This document shows, one piece after another, positions 49,025-57,832 of a stretch of 64,000 nucleotides of DNA. Both the position numbers and the translations under genes were made by a program. Under the pieces are notes generated by a model that did no database searches, had not been told where the DNA came from, and saw only the letters and a list, made by a program, of their open reading frames with translations. The DNA is taken from NCBI RefSeq assembly GCF_009806575.1, contig NZ_CP047095.1, positions 4,344,001-4,408,000 on the forward strand. Direction: 5' to 3'. This DNA is from Rossellomorea marisflavi. Its GTDB lineage: Bacteria > Bacillota > Bacilli > Bacillales > Bacillaceae_B. Position 1 is the first letter of the stretch, and the number at the start of each line of letters is the position of its first letter.

Positions 49025-49966
49025 ATGAATCCAATTGAAACGACATGTTTCACCATCCACTTGCTCTGCGAAGGCGTTTACGGAGTGATTGCCAAACCTG
49101 GGCAGGGTGCATGGAGCAACGCAGGGATCATAGATTTGGGAGGAACCACCCTTATCTTCGACACCATGTCCACACCATCGGCAGGATACGAACTTCGCAA
49201 ACAGGCAGAACGGCTGACAGGGAATACGAAAATGGAGGTTATTAATAGTCATTTCCACGGTGACCATGTCTTCGGAAATCAAGCATTTGAAGGGTTTCCA
49301 ATCTATTCTACTGCCATAACGAAGCATTGGATCAAAGAAAAGAACGATGTGAAGGACCTTGAATTGGAACGAGAAGGAATGGAAGCCTATCTAAAAGCTA
49401 CGGAACAACGTATAGCGAAGGAGTCCGATCCCGTAATGATCGAGAGTCTTACGCTACAAATGGAGGAAATGACGCATATCCTTCGCGACCTCTCACGCTT
49501 GAAACTCTTCTTACCTGATAGGATTTTCGATAACGAGCATGTATTCATAGGTCCTCATAGAGAAGCGATCCTTCGTTGCCCGGGTGGTGGCCACTCACCG
49601 AGTGATTCCTATCTGTACCTTCCACAAGATTCTATCTTATTTGCAGGAGACCTGATAACCCGCAAGTTGCACGTACCCATCTTTGATCCAGTTTCATATC
49701 TTGCCTTGATCAAAGAGATTGGAGGTTTGAATGCGGAGACCTATATACCAGGACACGGTGGTTCAGGAGGGAAGGAGTTGGTGCATTCGATGGAAGCTTA
49801 TTTGAACATGCTCCTCGAGAAAGCACAGAGGGCAAACGATGAGGGAATCTCAATGGAGACATTCATAAAAGACTTTGTGCTCTCTCCTGAATATACGAAA
49901 TGGCTCGGCATCCATGGCATTGAAGGCAATCTGCGCAAGATGTATGAGTACATCTCCAACCTTTGA
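49025..49966 (+). CDS. MBL-fold metal-dependent hydrolase
   Basis: The 313-residue protein has the metallo-beta-lactamase motif SHFHGDHVFGN, then CPGGGHSPSD, FAGDLITRK and IPGHGG, giving all the usual zinc ligands. A ~60-residue helical insert (about 105-165) sits between the second and third motifs. The substrate is unknown. The ATG follows GGGAGGCGG. It stands alone on the plus strand among minus-strand core genes, so it is probably an insertion. Confidence 0.87.
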   Translation: MNPIETTCFTIHLLCEGVYGVIAKPGQGAWSNAGIIDLGGTTLIFDTMSTPSAGYELRKQAERLTGNTKMEVINSHFHGDHVFGNQAFEGFPIYSTAITKHWIKEKNDVKDLELEREGMEAYLKATEQRIAKESDPVMIESLTLQMEEMTHILRDLSRLKLFLPDRIFDNEHVFIGPHREAILRCPGGGHSPSDSYLYLPQDSILFAGDLITRKLHVPIFDPVSYLALIKEIGGLNAETYIPGHGGSGGKELVHSMEAYLNMLLEKAQRANDEGISMETFIKDFVLSPEYTKWLGIHGIEGNLRKMYEYISNL

Positions 49967-50030
49967 AGAAGCTTTTGATGGGAGGAATGTAGAGGGCTCT
50001 AGGTTTCTTACGCAATCCGTTCATCGCACA

Positions 50031-50061
50031 AAAAAAGACATCCTCCAAAAGAAGGATGTCT
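50031..50061 (-). terminator. Terminator of the rpsF-ssb-rpsR operon
   Basis: AGACATCCT and AGGATGTCT pair perfectly around an eight-base loop, followed by seven T on the minus strand. Confidence 0.92.
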
Positions 50062-50068
50062 CTCTTAT

Positions 50069-50305
50069 TTATTCTCCGCTTACGTATGGAAGCAATGCCA
50101 TTGTACGCGCACGTTTGATTGCACGAGTCAATTTACGTTGGTACTTAGCGTTTGTTCCAGTTACGCGACGTGGAAGAATTTTTCCACGTTCAGAGATGAA
50201 TTTTTTAAGAAGTTCCACATCTTTGAAATCGATGTGAGTAATTCCGTTTGCTGTGAAGTAGCATACCTTACGGCGTCTACGTCCACCTCTACGTCCTCCT
50301 GCCAT
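50069..50305 (-). CDS. rpsR: 30S ribosomal protein bS18
   Basis: The 78-residue basic protein begins [16 protein letters not shown] and contains [19 protein letters not shown], the bS18 signature. It binds bS6 on the 30S platform. The single Cys in VCYF makes it the Cys-containing variant. It is the last gene of the rpsF-ssb-rpsR operon. Confidence 0.98.
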   Translation of the reverse strand: MAGGRRGGRRRRKVCYFTANGITHIDFKDVELLKKFISERGKILPRRVTGTNAKYQRKLTRAIKRARTMALLPYVSGE

Positions 50306-50348
50306 GTTTTTCGCCTCCTATCCTGTTAAAAGTCGGTATCGTTCGCTC

Positions 50349-50879
50349 TTAGAATGGCAGATCGTCATCGGAAATGTCGATCGGCTGACCGTCATTTGCG
50401 AATGGATCTTCATCTACGCGAGTGTAGTTATTGTTGTTGTTGCGCTGTTGTTGATTCTGATTCTGGCCGAATGAGTTACCACCTTGGTTACCCTGTTGGT
50501 AACCACCACCGCCGCCAGAATAGCTTGGGCTTCCGCCGCGATCTCCACCTTGATTCGCACTGCGAGGCTCAAGGAATTGAACGCTTTCGGCCACGACTTC
50601 CGTCATGAACACGCGTCGTCCATCCTGACCTTCGAAGTTACGAGTCTGGATTCGACCGTCAACGCCGGCCAGGCTTCCTTTCTTAAGGAAGTTCGCTACG
50701 TTTTCGGCAGGTCGGCGCCAAACAACACAGTTAATAAAATCTGCTTCCCGTTCACCTGATTGATTCGTAAAAGAACGATTCACTGCCAGGGTGAATGAGG
50801 CAACAGCCACTCCACTTGGAGTATATTTTAGTTCAGGGTCTTTGGTTAATCGGCCCACTAATACAACTCGGTTCATCAT
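50349..50879 (-). CDS. ssb: Single-stranded DNA-binding protein
   Basis: The 176-residue protein has an OB-fold domain ([37 protein letters not shown]) of ~107 residues. A Gly/Gln/Asn-rich disordered linker and the acidic tip DDDLPF, which recruits partner proteins, follow. It coats single-stranded DNA in replication and repair. Two adjacent ATG codons are possible starts. It lies between rpsF and rpsR, as in all Bacillaceae. Confidence 0.97.
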   Translation of the reverse strand: MMNRVVLVGRLTKDPELKYTPSGVAVASFTLAVNRSFTNQSGEREADFINCVVWRRPAENVANFLKKGSLAGVDGRIQTRNFEGQDGRRVFMTEVVAESVQFLEPRSANQGGDRGGSPSYSGGGGGYQQGNQGGNSFGQNQNQQQRNNNNNYTRVDEDPFANDGQPIDISDDDLPF

Positions 50880-50934
50880 CAGAATCAACCCCTTCCTTCT
50901 ATTGCTAGAAGTGTATATCTATGAAACGTTCGAA

Positions 50935-51222
50935 TTATTGTTCGTCTTTTACAACGATATGACGGATAATGTCGTCACTGATCTTAGCCAAACGATCGAA
51001 CTCGTTTACAGCTTCAGAGCCAGCGTTGATTTTTACCAATTGGTAGAAACCATCACGGAAATCATTGATTTCGTACGCTAAACGACGTTTACCCCAATCT
51101 TTTGACTCGATGATCTCCGCACCGTTAGTAGTCAATACGTTATCAAAACGCTCAACAACTGATTTCTTTGACTCTTCGTCAATGTTCGGGCGGACGATGT
51201 ACATAACTTCGTACTTTTTCAT
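50935..51222 (-). CDS. rpsF: 30S ribosomal protein bS6
   Basis: The 95-residue protein begins [16 protein letters not shown] and contains [21 protein letters not shown]. It pairs with bS18 in the 30S subunit. The ATG follows AGGAGGTGA; a longer upstream frame would run through the leader hairpin. It is the first gene of its operon. Confidence 0.97.
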   Translation of the reverse strand: MKKYEVMYIVRPNIDEESKKSVVERFDNVLTTNGAEIIESKDWGKRRLAYEINDFRDGFYQLVKINAGSEAVNEFDRLAKISDDIIRHIVVKDEQ

Positions 51223-51334
51223 CTGAATGTCACCTCCTCGTGGTCTATGCGGTCCTTTCTTTACGAAAGAACAAGGAGCAATGCGTTCATTACTCACGAA
51301 TTAAAATTATATCATAGGGATTGTCCAATTGCAA
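51223..51334 (-). promoter_or_regulatory. Promoter and structured leader of rpsF
   Basis: TTGCAA (51329-51334), 17 bases and TATAAT (51306-51311) make a near-consensus promoter. The leader holds GTTCTTTC and GAAAGGAC paired around GTAAA, followed by CCGC. A hairpin with a CCG-type motif before rpsF is where the S6:S18 complex represses its own synthesis in many bacteria; the match here is by position and general shape only. Confidence 0.6.
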
Positions 51335-51395
51335 TAAGCTGGGGGAAAAAGACAGATTCGCCCGTAACATGCAGAAGCCTTTATCTGCACACCAA

Positions 51396-51420
51396 AAAGC
51401 CCGAATGCAGATTCGGGGCT
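51396..51420 (-). terminator. Terminator of ychF
   Basis: On the minus strand AGCCCCGAAT and ATTCGGGCT pair around CTG(C), followed by five T. Confidence 0.85.
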
Positions 51421-51431
51421 GAGTGATCTTA

Positions 51432-52532
51432 TTATACGTTAAAGCGGAAGTGGATGATGTCTCCATCTTTCACCAAATACTCTTTTCCTTCAAGGCGGAC
51501 TTTTCCTGCTTCCTTGGCTGCATTCATTGTACCAGCAGCAACGAGGTCGTCATAGGAAACCGTTTCGGCACGGATGAACCCGCGCTCAAAGTCGGTGTGG
51601 ATGACACCGGCACATTGAGGAGCCTTCATGCCTTCACGGAATGTCCATGCACGGACTTCCTGTACACCTGCCGTGAAGTAAGTGGCAAGGCCAAGAAGGG
51701 AGTAGGTCGCGCGGATCAGCTGATCGAGTCCTGATTCTTCAATGCCAAGCTCCTGAAGGAACATCGCTTTCTCTTCATCATCAAGCTCGGCGATTTCTGA
51801 TTCAATCTTCGCGCAGACGACGATGACTTCCGCATTGTCTTCGCTCGCGAATTCGCGAACCTTTTGCACGTATTCATTGTCTTCAGTATCAGCAATCTCG
51901 TCTTCGCTGACGTTTGCCACATAAAGAACAGGTTTAGACGTCAACAAGTGAAGCTGCTTCACGTATTTTGCCTGTTCTTCGTTGAATTCAGCCGTACGGG
52001 CAGGCTGCTCGTTTTCAAGGACTTCTTTCAGCTTGGAAAGGATTTCGAATTCAAAGACTGCTTCCTTGTCCTTTTGTTTCGCCATTTTTTGCACCTTCAC
52101 GAGACGCTTGTCCACGGTTTCAAGGTCGGCAAGGATCAACTCAAGGTTGATGACCTCGATATCCGCGATCGGATCCACTTTTCCGGCTACGTGCGTGATG
52201 TTGTCATCGGCGAAGCAACGGACAACCTGACAGATGGCGTCAACCTGACGGATGTGAGAAAGAAATTTATTCCCGAGTCCTTCCCCTTTGCTCGCACCTT
52301 TCACGATTCCTGCAATATCGGTGAATTCGAATGCGGTCGGAACCGTCTTCTTCGGATTCACAAGCTCCGTCAATTTATCCAGACGATGATCGGGTACTTC
52401 TACGATCCCCACGTTCGGATCGATGGTACAGAACGGGTAGTTCGCAGATTCCGCACCCGCTTTTGTAATTGCGTTGAACAACGTAGATTTACCGACGTTC
52501 GGCAGACCTACAATACCAGCTGTTAAAGCCAT
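51432..52532 (-). CDS. ychF: Redox-regulated ATPase/GTPase YchF (Obg family)
   Basis: The 366-residue protein has the G-domain motif GIVGLPNVGKSTLFNAIT, the switch region with DIAGIVKGASKGEGLGNKFL, a coiled-coil insert and the C-terminal TGS domain (TFREGMKAPQCAGVIHTDF). YchF prefers ATP and binds ribosomes. Its orthologue in B. subtilis is yyaF, in the same place before rpsF. The start follows AGGAGGAGTG. Confidence 0.96.
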   Translation of the reverse strand: MALTAGIVGLPNVGKSTLFNAITKAGAESANYPFCTIDPNVGIVEVPDHRLDKLTELVNPKKTVPTAFEFTDIAGIVKGASKGEGLGNKFLSHIRQVDAICQVVRCFADDNITHVAGKVDPIADIEVINLELILADLETVDKRLVKVQKMAKQKDKEAVFEFEILSKLKEVLENEQPARTAEFNEEQAKYVKQLHLLTSKPVLYVANVSEDEIADTEDNEYVQKVREFASEDNAEVIVVCAKIESEIAELDDEEKAMFLQELGIEESGLDQLIRATYSLLGLATYFTAGVQEVRAWTFREGMKAPQCAGVIHTDFERGFIRAETVSYDDLVAAGTMNAAKEAGKVRLEGKEYLVKDGDIIHFRFNV

Positions 52533-52715
52533 ATCGGTCACTCCTCCTGATTGATTGCCTATCTATTCATATCTCTGCCATCATGACAGCTTCATACCTG
52601 AATGACGACCGTGAGAACGGTCGAACCTTTCACAATTATAGAGATAATGGGGGAAAAAGACAAGTGATGCTCCACTGAGGTCGGTCCGTAAAATTGCTGT
52701 CCCGCTCCCCGGGAA

Positions 52716-52752
52716 ATAAAAAACAGCCTGCCGGAAATCGGTAAGCTGTTTT
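52716..52752 (-). terminator. Terminator after the DUF951 gene
   Basis: AAACAGC with CCG pairs with CGG and GCTGTTT, followed on the minus strand by TTTATTT. It ends the mscS-DUF951 transcript. Confidence 0.75.
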
Positions 52753-52811
52753 TGTGTGTAAAGACACACTGGTTTGGATTATGGATCGTGCCAGCTGGGT
52801 ACTTATCAGTA

Positions 52812-53009
52812 TCAGCTTTCTGATGAGCTAAGGACTTTTTTCATCTTTTTGGAAAAATCCTTCCGAGGAATCATCACGCTGTGCCCGCAGCCCTCGCATT
52901 TGATCCTGATATCCATCCCCATGCGAATGATTTTCCACTCGTTGGTGCCGCATGGATGGGGCTTTTTCATTTCCACCACATCATTAAGTGCGAACGTCTT
53001 CGCCTCCAT
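52812..53009 (-). CDS. DUF951 family small protein
   Basis: The 65-residue protein reads FALNDVVEMKKPHPCGTNEW and then CEGCGHSVMIPRKDFSKKMKKV. Two pairs of Cys suggest a zinc-binding or OB-like fold, but no function is known. It lies 14 bases after the mechanosensitive-channel gene, the usual arrangement in Bacillaceae. Confidence 0.9.
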   Translation of the reverse strand: MEAKTFALNDVVEMKKPHPCGTNEWKIIRMGMDIRIKCEGCGHSVMIPRKDFSKKMKKVLSSSES

Positions 53010-53023
53010 GGACGCATACCTCC

Positions 53024-53929
53024 TTAGTCTCGTTCAACCTGCTTTTGTTTTTTCTGAAGTTCTTCCTGCACATCGTCCTCGTCGTTACGTGAGTACATGA
53101 CCATGCGGGGAAGAGGGATTTCGATGCCGTTCCGTTCGAAGCACTGCTTGACTTCCTTGCGGAGGACCCTGGCGATATACCAGTGATTCATCGGTGTCGT
53201 CTCGGCGACGATCCTCATCATCACATCAGGCGCCCCAAGGGTCTGGATACCGAGAAGCTCCGGCGGATTCACCAGCTCCTCATATTTTTGAGGAAGCGTG
53301 AGAAGAAGCTCCTGCAGGACCCGCTCGGCCTTGTCGATATTCTCTTCATACGCGATGTTGACGTCCACGACCGCCACGCTGTTATGAACGGAGAAGTTGG
53401 TGACTTCTGCTACGTTGCCATTGGGGAATATATGTAATTCACCCGTCCAACTTTTTATTTTCGTCGTCCGGAGCCCGATTTCCTCCACCGTTCCTTCGGC
53501 GGAGCCAATTTTCACATAGTCCCCCACAGAGAACTGATCCTCGAAGATGATGAAGAAACCGGTAATGATATCGCGAACAAGGTTTTGGGCACCAAAACCG
53601 ACGGCAAGACCGACGATTCCTGCACCGGCGATCAAGCCCTTAACATCTATAGAAAGGGTCGACAAGATCGTCATCAACGAAATGAAATAGATCACATAGG
53701 TCAACACGTTTTCCAATAGTTTCAATAACGTGGCTTCACGGCGTTCGGAGAATTTGATCGGCGAACGTGACCTTGCCTTGAAGACGTTCCGGATCGCAGA
53801 TCTCCCGACACGGAGAGCGATATACGTAATGACCATGATGGCAATAATCTTTAGGACGACTAGCCCCAAATCTGTCCATAAACTTTCGTTAGAAAGACTT
53901 TTAATGATTTCATCTATCTTTTTTGACAT
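53024..53929 (-). CDS. MscS-type small-conductance mechanosensitive channel
   Basis: The 301-residue membrane protein has about three spans followed by the pore-lining region LIAGAGIVGLAVGFGAQNLVRDIITG and the beta domain (DQFSVGDYVKIGSAEGTVEEIGLRTTKI). It opens under membrane tension to release solutes on osmotic downshock. The start is uncertain between this ATG and a TTG three codons upstream, since the only purine-rich site (AAGGGTGG) is far from one and very close to the other. It corresponds to the channel gene beside yyaF in B. subtilis. Confidence 0.9.
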   Translation of the reverse strand: MSKKIDEIIKSLSNESLWTDLGLVVLKIIAIMVITYIALRVGRSAIRNVFKARSRSPIKFSERREATLLKLLENVLTYVIYFISLMTILSTLSIDVKGLIAGAGIVGLAVGFGAQNLVRDIITGFFIIFEDQFSVGDYVKIGSAEGTVEEIGLRTTKIKSWTGELHIFPNGNVAEVTNFSVHNSVAVVDVNIAYEENIDKAERVLQELLLTLPQKYEELVNPPELLGIQTLGAPDVMMRIVAETTPMNHWYIARVLRKEVKQCFERNGIEIPLPRMVMYSRNDEDDVQEELQKKQKQVERD

Positions 53930-54152
53930 ACTTCTCAACAGCCACCCTTACTTTAGAAAGTGAAAGTACCCTTTATTTTATCAACTTTCCCTCTCCATGA
54001 ATAGATATAACCTCGATCTGTAAAGAAGTTTAAAAATTTTTATCATATGAAAAAACTGCCCCGATTATGTATGAATGACGACGATTGTCCGTATACTGTT
54101 AAAAAGCGGTAAACATGCCTGGACGATAACGAGGAGCAAGGGAGTGGTAGTG

Positions 54153-54770
54153 ATGAATCTGAAACGAGGACTTTTCGACCGCAAGACCGAACCATACAGG
54201 GTCTCTTATGAAGATGAAAATGCGGCACTGGATCTTTCCGTCCACCTTTCAGCCATGCTGCCCATCCTCTACCGGACGCGTCCGATCGTATTCATATGCA
54301 TCGGAACAGATCGTTCCACGGGTGATTCCCTCGGTCCATTGATCGGAACTCTCCTGGAAGATCGCGGCATAGAGACCTTCCACGTTTATGGGACCCTGGA
54401 TGATCCCATTCATGCTGTCAATCTGGAAGAGAAGATGGCCTATATCCAATCCATTCATAAGAATCCATTCATCATCGGGATCGACGCCTGTCTGGGACGT
54501 CTTAAGAGTGTCGGAGCGATCCAGCTCAGTCACGGTCCACTCAAACCCGGCGCTGGAGTGAATAAAGAACTTCCCGAAGTAGGAAACATCCATCTGACCG
54601 GCATCGTCAACGTGAGTGGGTTCATGGAGTTCTTCGTACTTCAGAATACCCGGCTCAGCCTCGTGATGAGAATGGCCAAAGTCATGGCCGAGTCAATCGT
54701 CCTGGCTGCCGAAACCATCGAGCGCAGGAACGCCGTGAGCATCGAAAAATGGCGGGAAGAACTGCAATAG
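54153..54770 (+). CDS. yyaC: Spore protein YyaC (DUF1256, GPR-like fold)
   Basis: The 205-residue protein contains FICIGTDRSTGDSLGPLIGT, IIGIDACLGRLKSVGAIQL and PGAGVNKELPEVGNIHLTG, which are characteristic of YyaC. The fold resembles the spore germination protease GPR, and the gene is expressed in sporulation, so its presence marks an endospore former. The ATG follows GGGAGTGG. It is one of the few plus-strand genes in the core, as in B. subtilis. Confidence 0.92.
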   Translation: MNLKRGLFDRKTEPYRVSYEDENAALDLSVHLSAMLPILYRTRPIVFICIGTDRSTGDSLGPLIGTLLEDRGIETFHVYGTLDDPIHAVNLEEKMAYIQSIHKNPFIIGIDACLGRLKSVGAIQLSHGPLKPGAGVNKELPEVGNIHLTGIVNVSGFMEFFVLQNTRLSLVMRMAKVMAESIVLAAETIERRNAVSIEKWREELQ

Positions 54771-54866
54771 GAGGACGGTCCGGATGCGGACTGTTTTTTT
54801 ATGGATATTTTTTGAAACCATCATTCCGTTCTTTCGTATATACAAGGTAGAAAGGTGGAGATTTAA

Positions 54867-55043
54867 ATGACCATACTCTTACTTGTTAAAATTGCACTTG
54901 GTACTCTTTTAGTAGGTGTTATTGCACACACGATCAAAACGGCTTATTCAAAAGAAAAAGACGTGAATGCCAACTGGCTCCTATTTCTATTGGCAGTGGA
55001 AGCAATCGCCACACCAGCGTACGGATTATTCTTGACGGTCTGA
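54867..55043 (+). CDS. Small two-helix membrane protein, unknown
   Basis: I do not recognise this 58-residue protein. It has two hydrophobic stretches, TILLLVKIALGTLLVGVIA and WLLFLLAVEAIATPAYGLFL, around a charged loop (KTAYSKEKDVN). The ATG follows AAGGTGGAG at good spacing, and the frame is clean to its TGA, which supports translation. It lies between yyaC and the GC-rich repeat. Confidence 0.6.
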   Translation: MTILLLVKIALGTLLVGVIAHTIKTAYSKEKDVNANWLLFLLAVEAIATPAYGLFLTV

Positions 55044-55120
55044 ATAAAAAGAATAGCTTGTTAGAAAAACAAGGGTCCGTTTATATATCAGTGTGAATTC
55101 TTTATACCGCTCATGATTTC

Positions 55121-55231
55121 CGTGCAAGACTACGCTTTCCGCGGGTAGCCCGTGAGCCTACTCGGCAAGCCAGCGGGGTCTCACATCAGCTACTCTTCCC
55201 GCTGGAGTCTTCGTCTTGCACTCCGATCAAC
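55121..55231. repeat. GC-rich intergenic repeat with long imperfect hairpin
   Basis: GTGCAAGAC near the left and GTCTTGCAC near the right are exact complements. Inside are CTTTCCGCGGG, GGGGTCTCAC and CTTCCCGCTGGAG. The style resembles the tandem repeats before htrA, but the sequence is a different subfamily. Confidence 0.65.
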
Positions 55232-55272
55232 CGCTAGAAAAAATTTCATACAAATGTTCGTGAAACAAATGA

Positions 55273-55320
55273 AAAACCCGAACTAATTTGCTTTAACGCA
55301 GGCGAATTAATTCGGGTTTT
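55273..55320 (-). terminator. Terminator of the DUF554 gene
   Basis: AAAACCCGAA (55273-55282) pairs with TTCGGGTTTT (55311-55320); the stem extends with one mismatch through TAATT, and T residues follow on the minus strand. Confidence 0.8.
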
Positions 55321-55339
55321 GCTATGACTGAAGCACTCT

Positions 55340-56047
55340 TTACGCTTGATACAGATGAAGGAACGAGACGATTATACCGACGACCACAATTCCAGGAAGA
55401 AGATTAGCCACCCTGATCTTGGTGATTCCGACCAGATTGAGTCCGATGGCAAAGATCATGATGCCGCCTGTCGCGGTCATTTCAGTGATGAAGGCGTCCA
55501 TGAGTTCCTGTGGGACAAAGCGGTGGATCTGGGTGGCGAACAACGCGATCGTACCTTGATAGAGGATGACCGGCACAGCTGAGAACATGACGCCGATCCC
55601 AAGAGTCGTGGCAAGGATGATGGAGGTGAATCCATCGATGATCGCTTTTGTGAGCAGGACGTCATGGTCTCCCCTGATTCCGCTGTCGAGGGCACCGATT
55701 ACCGCCATGGCCCCGATCACGAAGATCAGGGTGGCCGTAATGAATCCTTGAGAAATGGACGTGTCTCCCTTCGTACCGATTCTCCTTTCAAGCCAATCCC
55801 CGAGGGCGTTGAGCTTGGAATCAAGGTTCATCCATTCTCCAAGGGTCGCACCGACCGCTAGAGAGATGATGACAATAAGGAAGTTTTCACTTTTTAGTCC
55901 CATCTGAAGTCCCAGCACCGTCACGGCAAGGCCAATTGCCTTCAGTACCGTATCCTTCACATTCTCCGGAATGCGGTGAAGGAGTTTACCGAGGAGCGTT
56001 CCCAGGATGATACATATTCCGTTGATGATCGTACCGAATAACACCAT
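55340..56047 (-). CDS. DUF554 membrane protein
   Basis: The 235-residue protein has about seven spans. It starts VLFGTIINGICIILGTLLG and contains VGATLGEWMNLDSKLNALGDWL, GFITATLIFVIGAMAVIGALDSG and GGIMIFAIGLNLVGI, the DUF554 signatures. It is likely a transporter, with unknown substrate. It lies just after parB on the same strand but is separated by a strong terminator. Confidence 0.9.
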   Translation of the reverse strand: MVLFGTIINGICIILGTLLGKLLHRIPENVKDTVLKAIGLAVTVLGLQMGLKSENFLIVIISLAVGATLGEWMNLDSKLNALGDWLERRIGTKGDTSISQGFITATLIFVIGAMAVIGALDSGIRGDHDVLLTKAIIDGFTSIILATTLGIGVMFSAVPVILYQGTIALFATQIHRFVPQELMDAFITEMTATGGIMIFAIGLNLVGITKIRVANLLPGIVVVGIIVSFLHLYQA

Positions 56048-56073
56048 TTTTTCTTTCTCCCATCACTCTCGAC

Positions 56074-56113
56074 AAAAAAAGAACCGGCTCGAAGGGATTC
56101 CCTTCAGAGCCGG
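56074..56113 (-). terminator. Terminator of parA-parB
   Basis: CCGGCTCTGAAGGG and CCCTTCGAGCCGG pair almost perfectly around a short loop, followed by seven T on the minus strand. Confidence 0.92.
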
Positions 56114-56119
56114 ACTCCA

Positions 56120-56959
56120 TCAGTCGTGTTGTTGAAGAAGATCGAGGATCCGTTCAAGGTCTTCTTTCGAAAAGAACTCAAGCTCAATCTTTCCTTTTTT
56201 CTTCGATTGTTTAATTGTAACCGTGGTGCCGAACCGTTCCCTGAGGCGCGTCTCCTGCTCCTCGATGAACACGTCCTTGCGTTCTTTTTTCTTCGTTTCA
56301 CGTGAAACATCGTCGTTCAGTTCCTGTACGAGCTTCTCAAGCTGACGGACATTGAGGGAATCCTTCATGACCCGATTGACAAGCTGGGTCAATCCCTTCT
56401 TGTTCTTCAGTCCAAGAAGGGCCCGGCCGTGTCCCATCGTGAGCTTTCCGTCTGAAATCAGTTCCTGTACGGGCTGTGAGAGCCCAAGAAGACGGATGTG
56501 GTTGGCGATATGGGGACGGCTTTTCCCCAACCGCTTTGCCAGCTCCTCCTGCGTGATCCCGAGCTTCTCCATCAGCATCTGATAGGCGGCAGCTTCTTCG
56601 ATCGGTGTCAAATCCTCACGCTGGAGGTTTTCCAGTACAGCCAGTTCCATCATTTGCTTCTCATCAAGCTCCCGTACGACAACAGGTACTGTCTTGAGAT
56701 CCGCCGCTTTCGCCGCACGGTAGCGGCGCTCACCGACCACGATCTCATAGCCTTTGATGGATTTCCGGACGATGATCGGCTGGAGGATCCCATGCTCCTG
56801 GATGGAGGCCTTCAGCTCTTCGATCGCCTGGGGTTGGAAGATCTTACGGGGCTGATAAGGATTCGGACGGAGATCCTTCAGCTTCACTTCCTGGACCGTT
56901 TCCTCTTCTTTATTTGCCGTGAACAGGGCATCAAGCCCCTTTCCCAAACCTTTAGCCAC
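56120..56959 (-). CDS. parB: Chromosome-partition protein ParB (Spo0J)
   Basis: The 279-residue CTPase clamp loads at parS and spreads to organise the origin. The N-terminus starts AKGLGKGLDALF. The CTP-binding box contains GERRYRAAK and ENLQREDLTPIEEA, the helix-turn-helix follows (ITQEELAKRLGKSRPHIANHIRLL), and a C-terminal dimerisation domain closes the protein. The GTG start overlaps parA by eight bases. A parS site lies inside the gene, as in B. subtilis. Confidence 0.97.
   Translation of the reverse strand: MAKGLGKGLDALFTANKEEETVQEVKLKDLRPNPYQPRKIFQPQAIEELKASIQEHGILQPIIVRKSIKGYEIVVGERRYRAAKAADLKTVPVVVRELDEKQMMELAVLENLQREDLTPIEEAAAYQMLMEKLGITQEELAKRLGKSRPHIANHIRLLGLSQPVQELISDGKLTMGHGRALLGLKNKKGLTQLVNRVMKDSLNVRQLEKLVQELNDDVSRETKKKERKDVFIEEQETRLRERFGTTVTIKQSKKKGKIELEFFSKEDLERILDLLQQHD
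56294..56309 (-). promoter_or_regulatory. parS site within parB
   Basis: TGTTTCACGTGAAACG on the minus strand matches the parS consensus at 15 of 16 bases. Confidence 0.88.
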
Positions 56960-57713
56960 TCATCGCCACCTCCTTCGCAAGTTCTAAATACACTTCCGCT
57001 CCCCTGGACTTGGCATCATAGATGATGATCGGTTCCCCGTGGCTCGGTGCTTCGCTCAGTCGGACATTACGCGGGATAATGGTTCGATACACTTTATCCT
57101 GGAAATATTTCTTCACTTCCTCAATGACCTGGATGCCGAGATTCGTACGGGCATCGAGCATCGTCAAGAGGACGCCGTCGATCATCAGATCATGATTCAA
57201 ATGCTTCTGCACAAGACGCACGGTGCTTAGCAGCTGACTAAGCCCTTCGAGTGCGTAGTATTCACATTGGACCGGGATGATCACCGCATCCGAAGACGTG
57301 AGGGCATTGATGGTCAAGAGCCCCAACGATGGCGGGCAATCGATGACGATATAATCGTAATCGTCCTTCACTTTTTCCAGTGCCTTTTTCAAGCGGACTT
57401 CCCTTGAGATGGTCGGAACCAGCTCGATTTCTGCCCCGGCAAGGGAAATGGTGGCAGGTACGATATCCAGATTCTCGACCTTCGACTGCTTGATCGTTTC
57501 CTTTACGTCCACATCGTCCACTAAAACATCATATATGCATTGCTGCACGTCTCCTTTTTCCACACCTGCACCGCTCGTGGCGTTTCCTTGTGGATCTATG
57601 TCGACAAGCAGGACTTTCTTTCCAATATAAGCTAAACAAGCCCCCAGATTGACGCTGGTCGTGGTCTTACCGACTCCGCCCTTCTGGTTTGTAACGGCTA
57701 TGATTCTGCCCAA
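56952..57713 (-). CDS. parA: Chromosome-partition ATPase ParA (Soj)
   Basis: The 253-residue Walker-type ATPase has NQKGGVGKTTTSVNLG, VLLVDIDPQGNATSG and VIDCPPSLGLLT. It works with ParB in origin segregation and also regulates DnaA. I chose the TTG that follows AGGTG at six bases, which gives exactly the 253 residues of B. subtilis Soj. A GTG three codons upstream is less well placed. Confidence 0.96.
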   Translation of the reverse strand: MGRIIAVTNQKGGVGKTTTSVNLGACLAYIGKKVLLVDIDPQGNATSGAGVEKGDVQQCIYDVLVDDVDVKETIKQSKVENLDIVPATISLAGAEIELVPTISREVRLKKALEKVKDDYDYIVIDCPPSLGLLTINALTSSDAVIIPVQCEYYALEGLSQLLSTVRLVQKHLNHDLMIDGVLLTMLDARTNLGIQVIEEVKKYFQDKVYRTIIPRNVRLSEAPSHGEPIIIYDAKSRGAEVYLELAKEVAMSG

Positions 57714-57832
57714 GGTTGTCACCTACCTAGTTTTTTTCACAGTATTCTTCTATTCTAACAAAATTCTCGGAAAATTGTCTGGCAATTTTTATTATGTCGC
57801 GAGTTCATATCGACTTTCATCGCCAAAATCCC

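Noticed and set aside
51864-52526. 220-codon plus-strand frame opposite ychF
   Set aside because: It is an antisense shadow of ychF without a ribosome-binding site.
52704-52717. Noc-binding site (CCCGGGAAAT)
   Set aside because: The match to ATTTCCCGGGAAAT is 11 of 14 with most mismatches in one arm; too weak to annotate.
55340-56047. DUF554 gene as part of the parA-parB operon
   Set aside because: A strong terminator separates parB from it.
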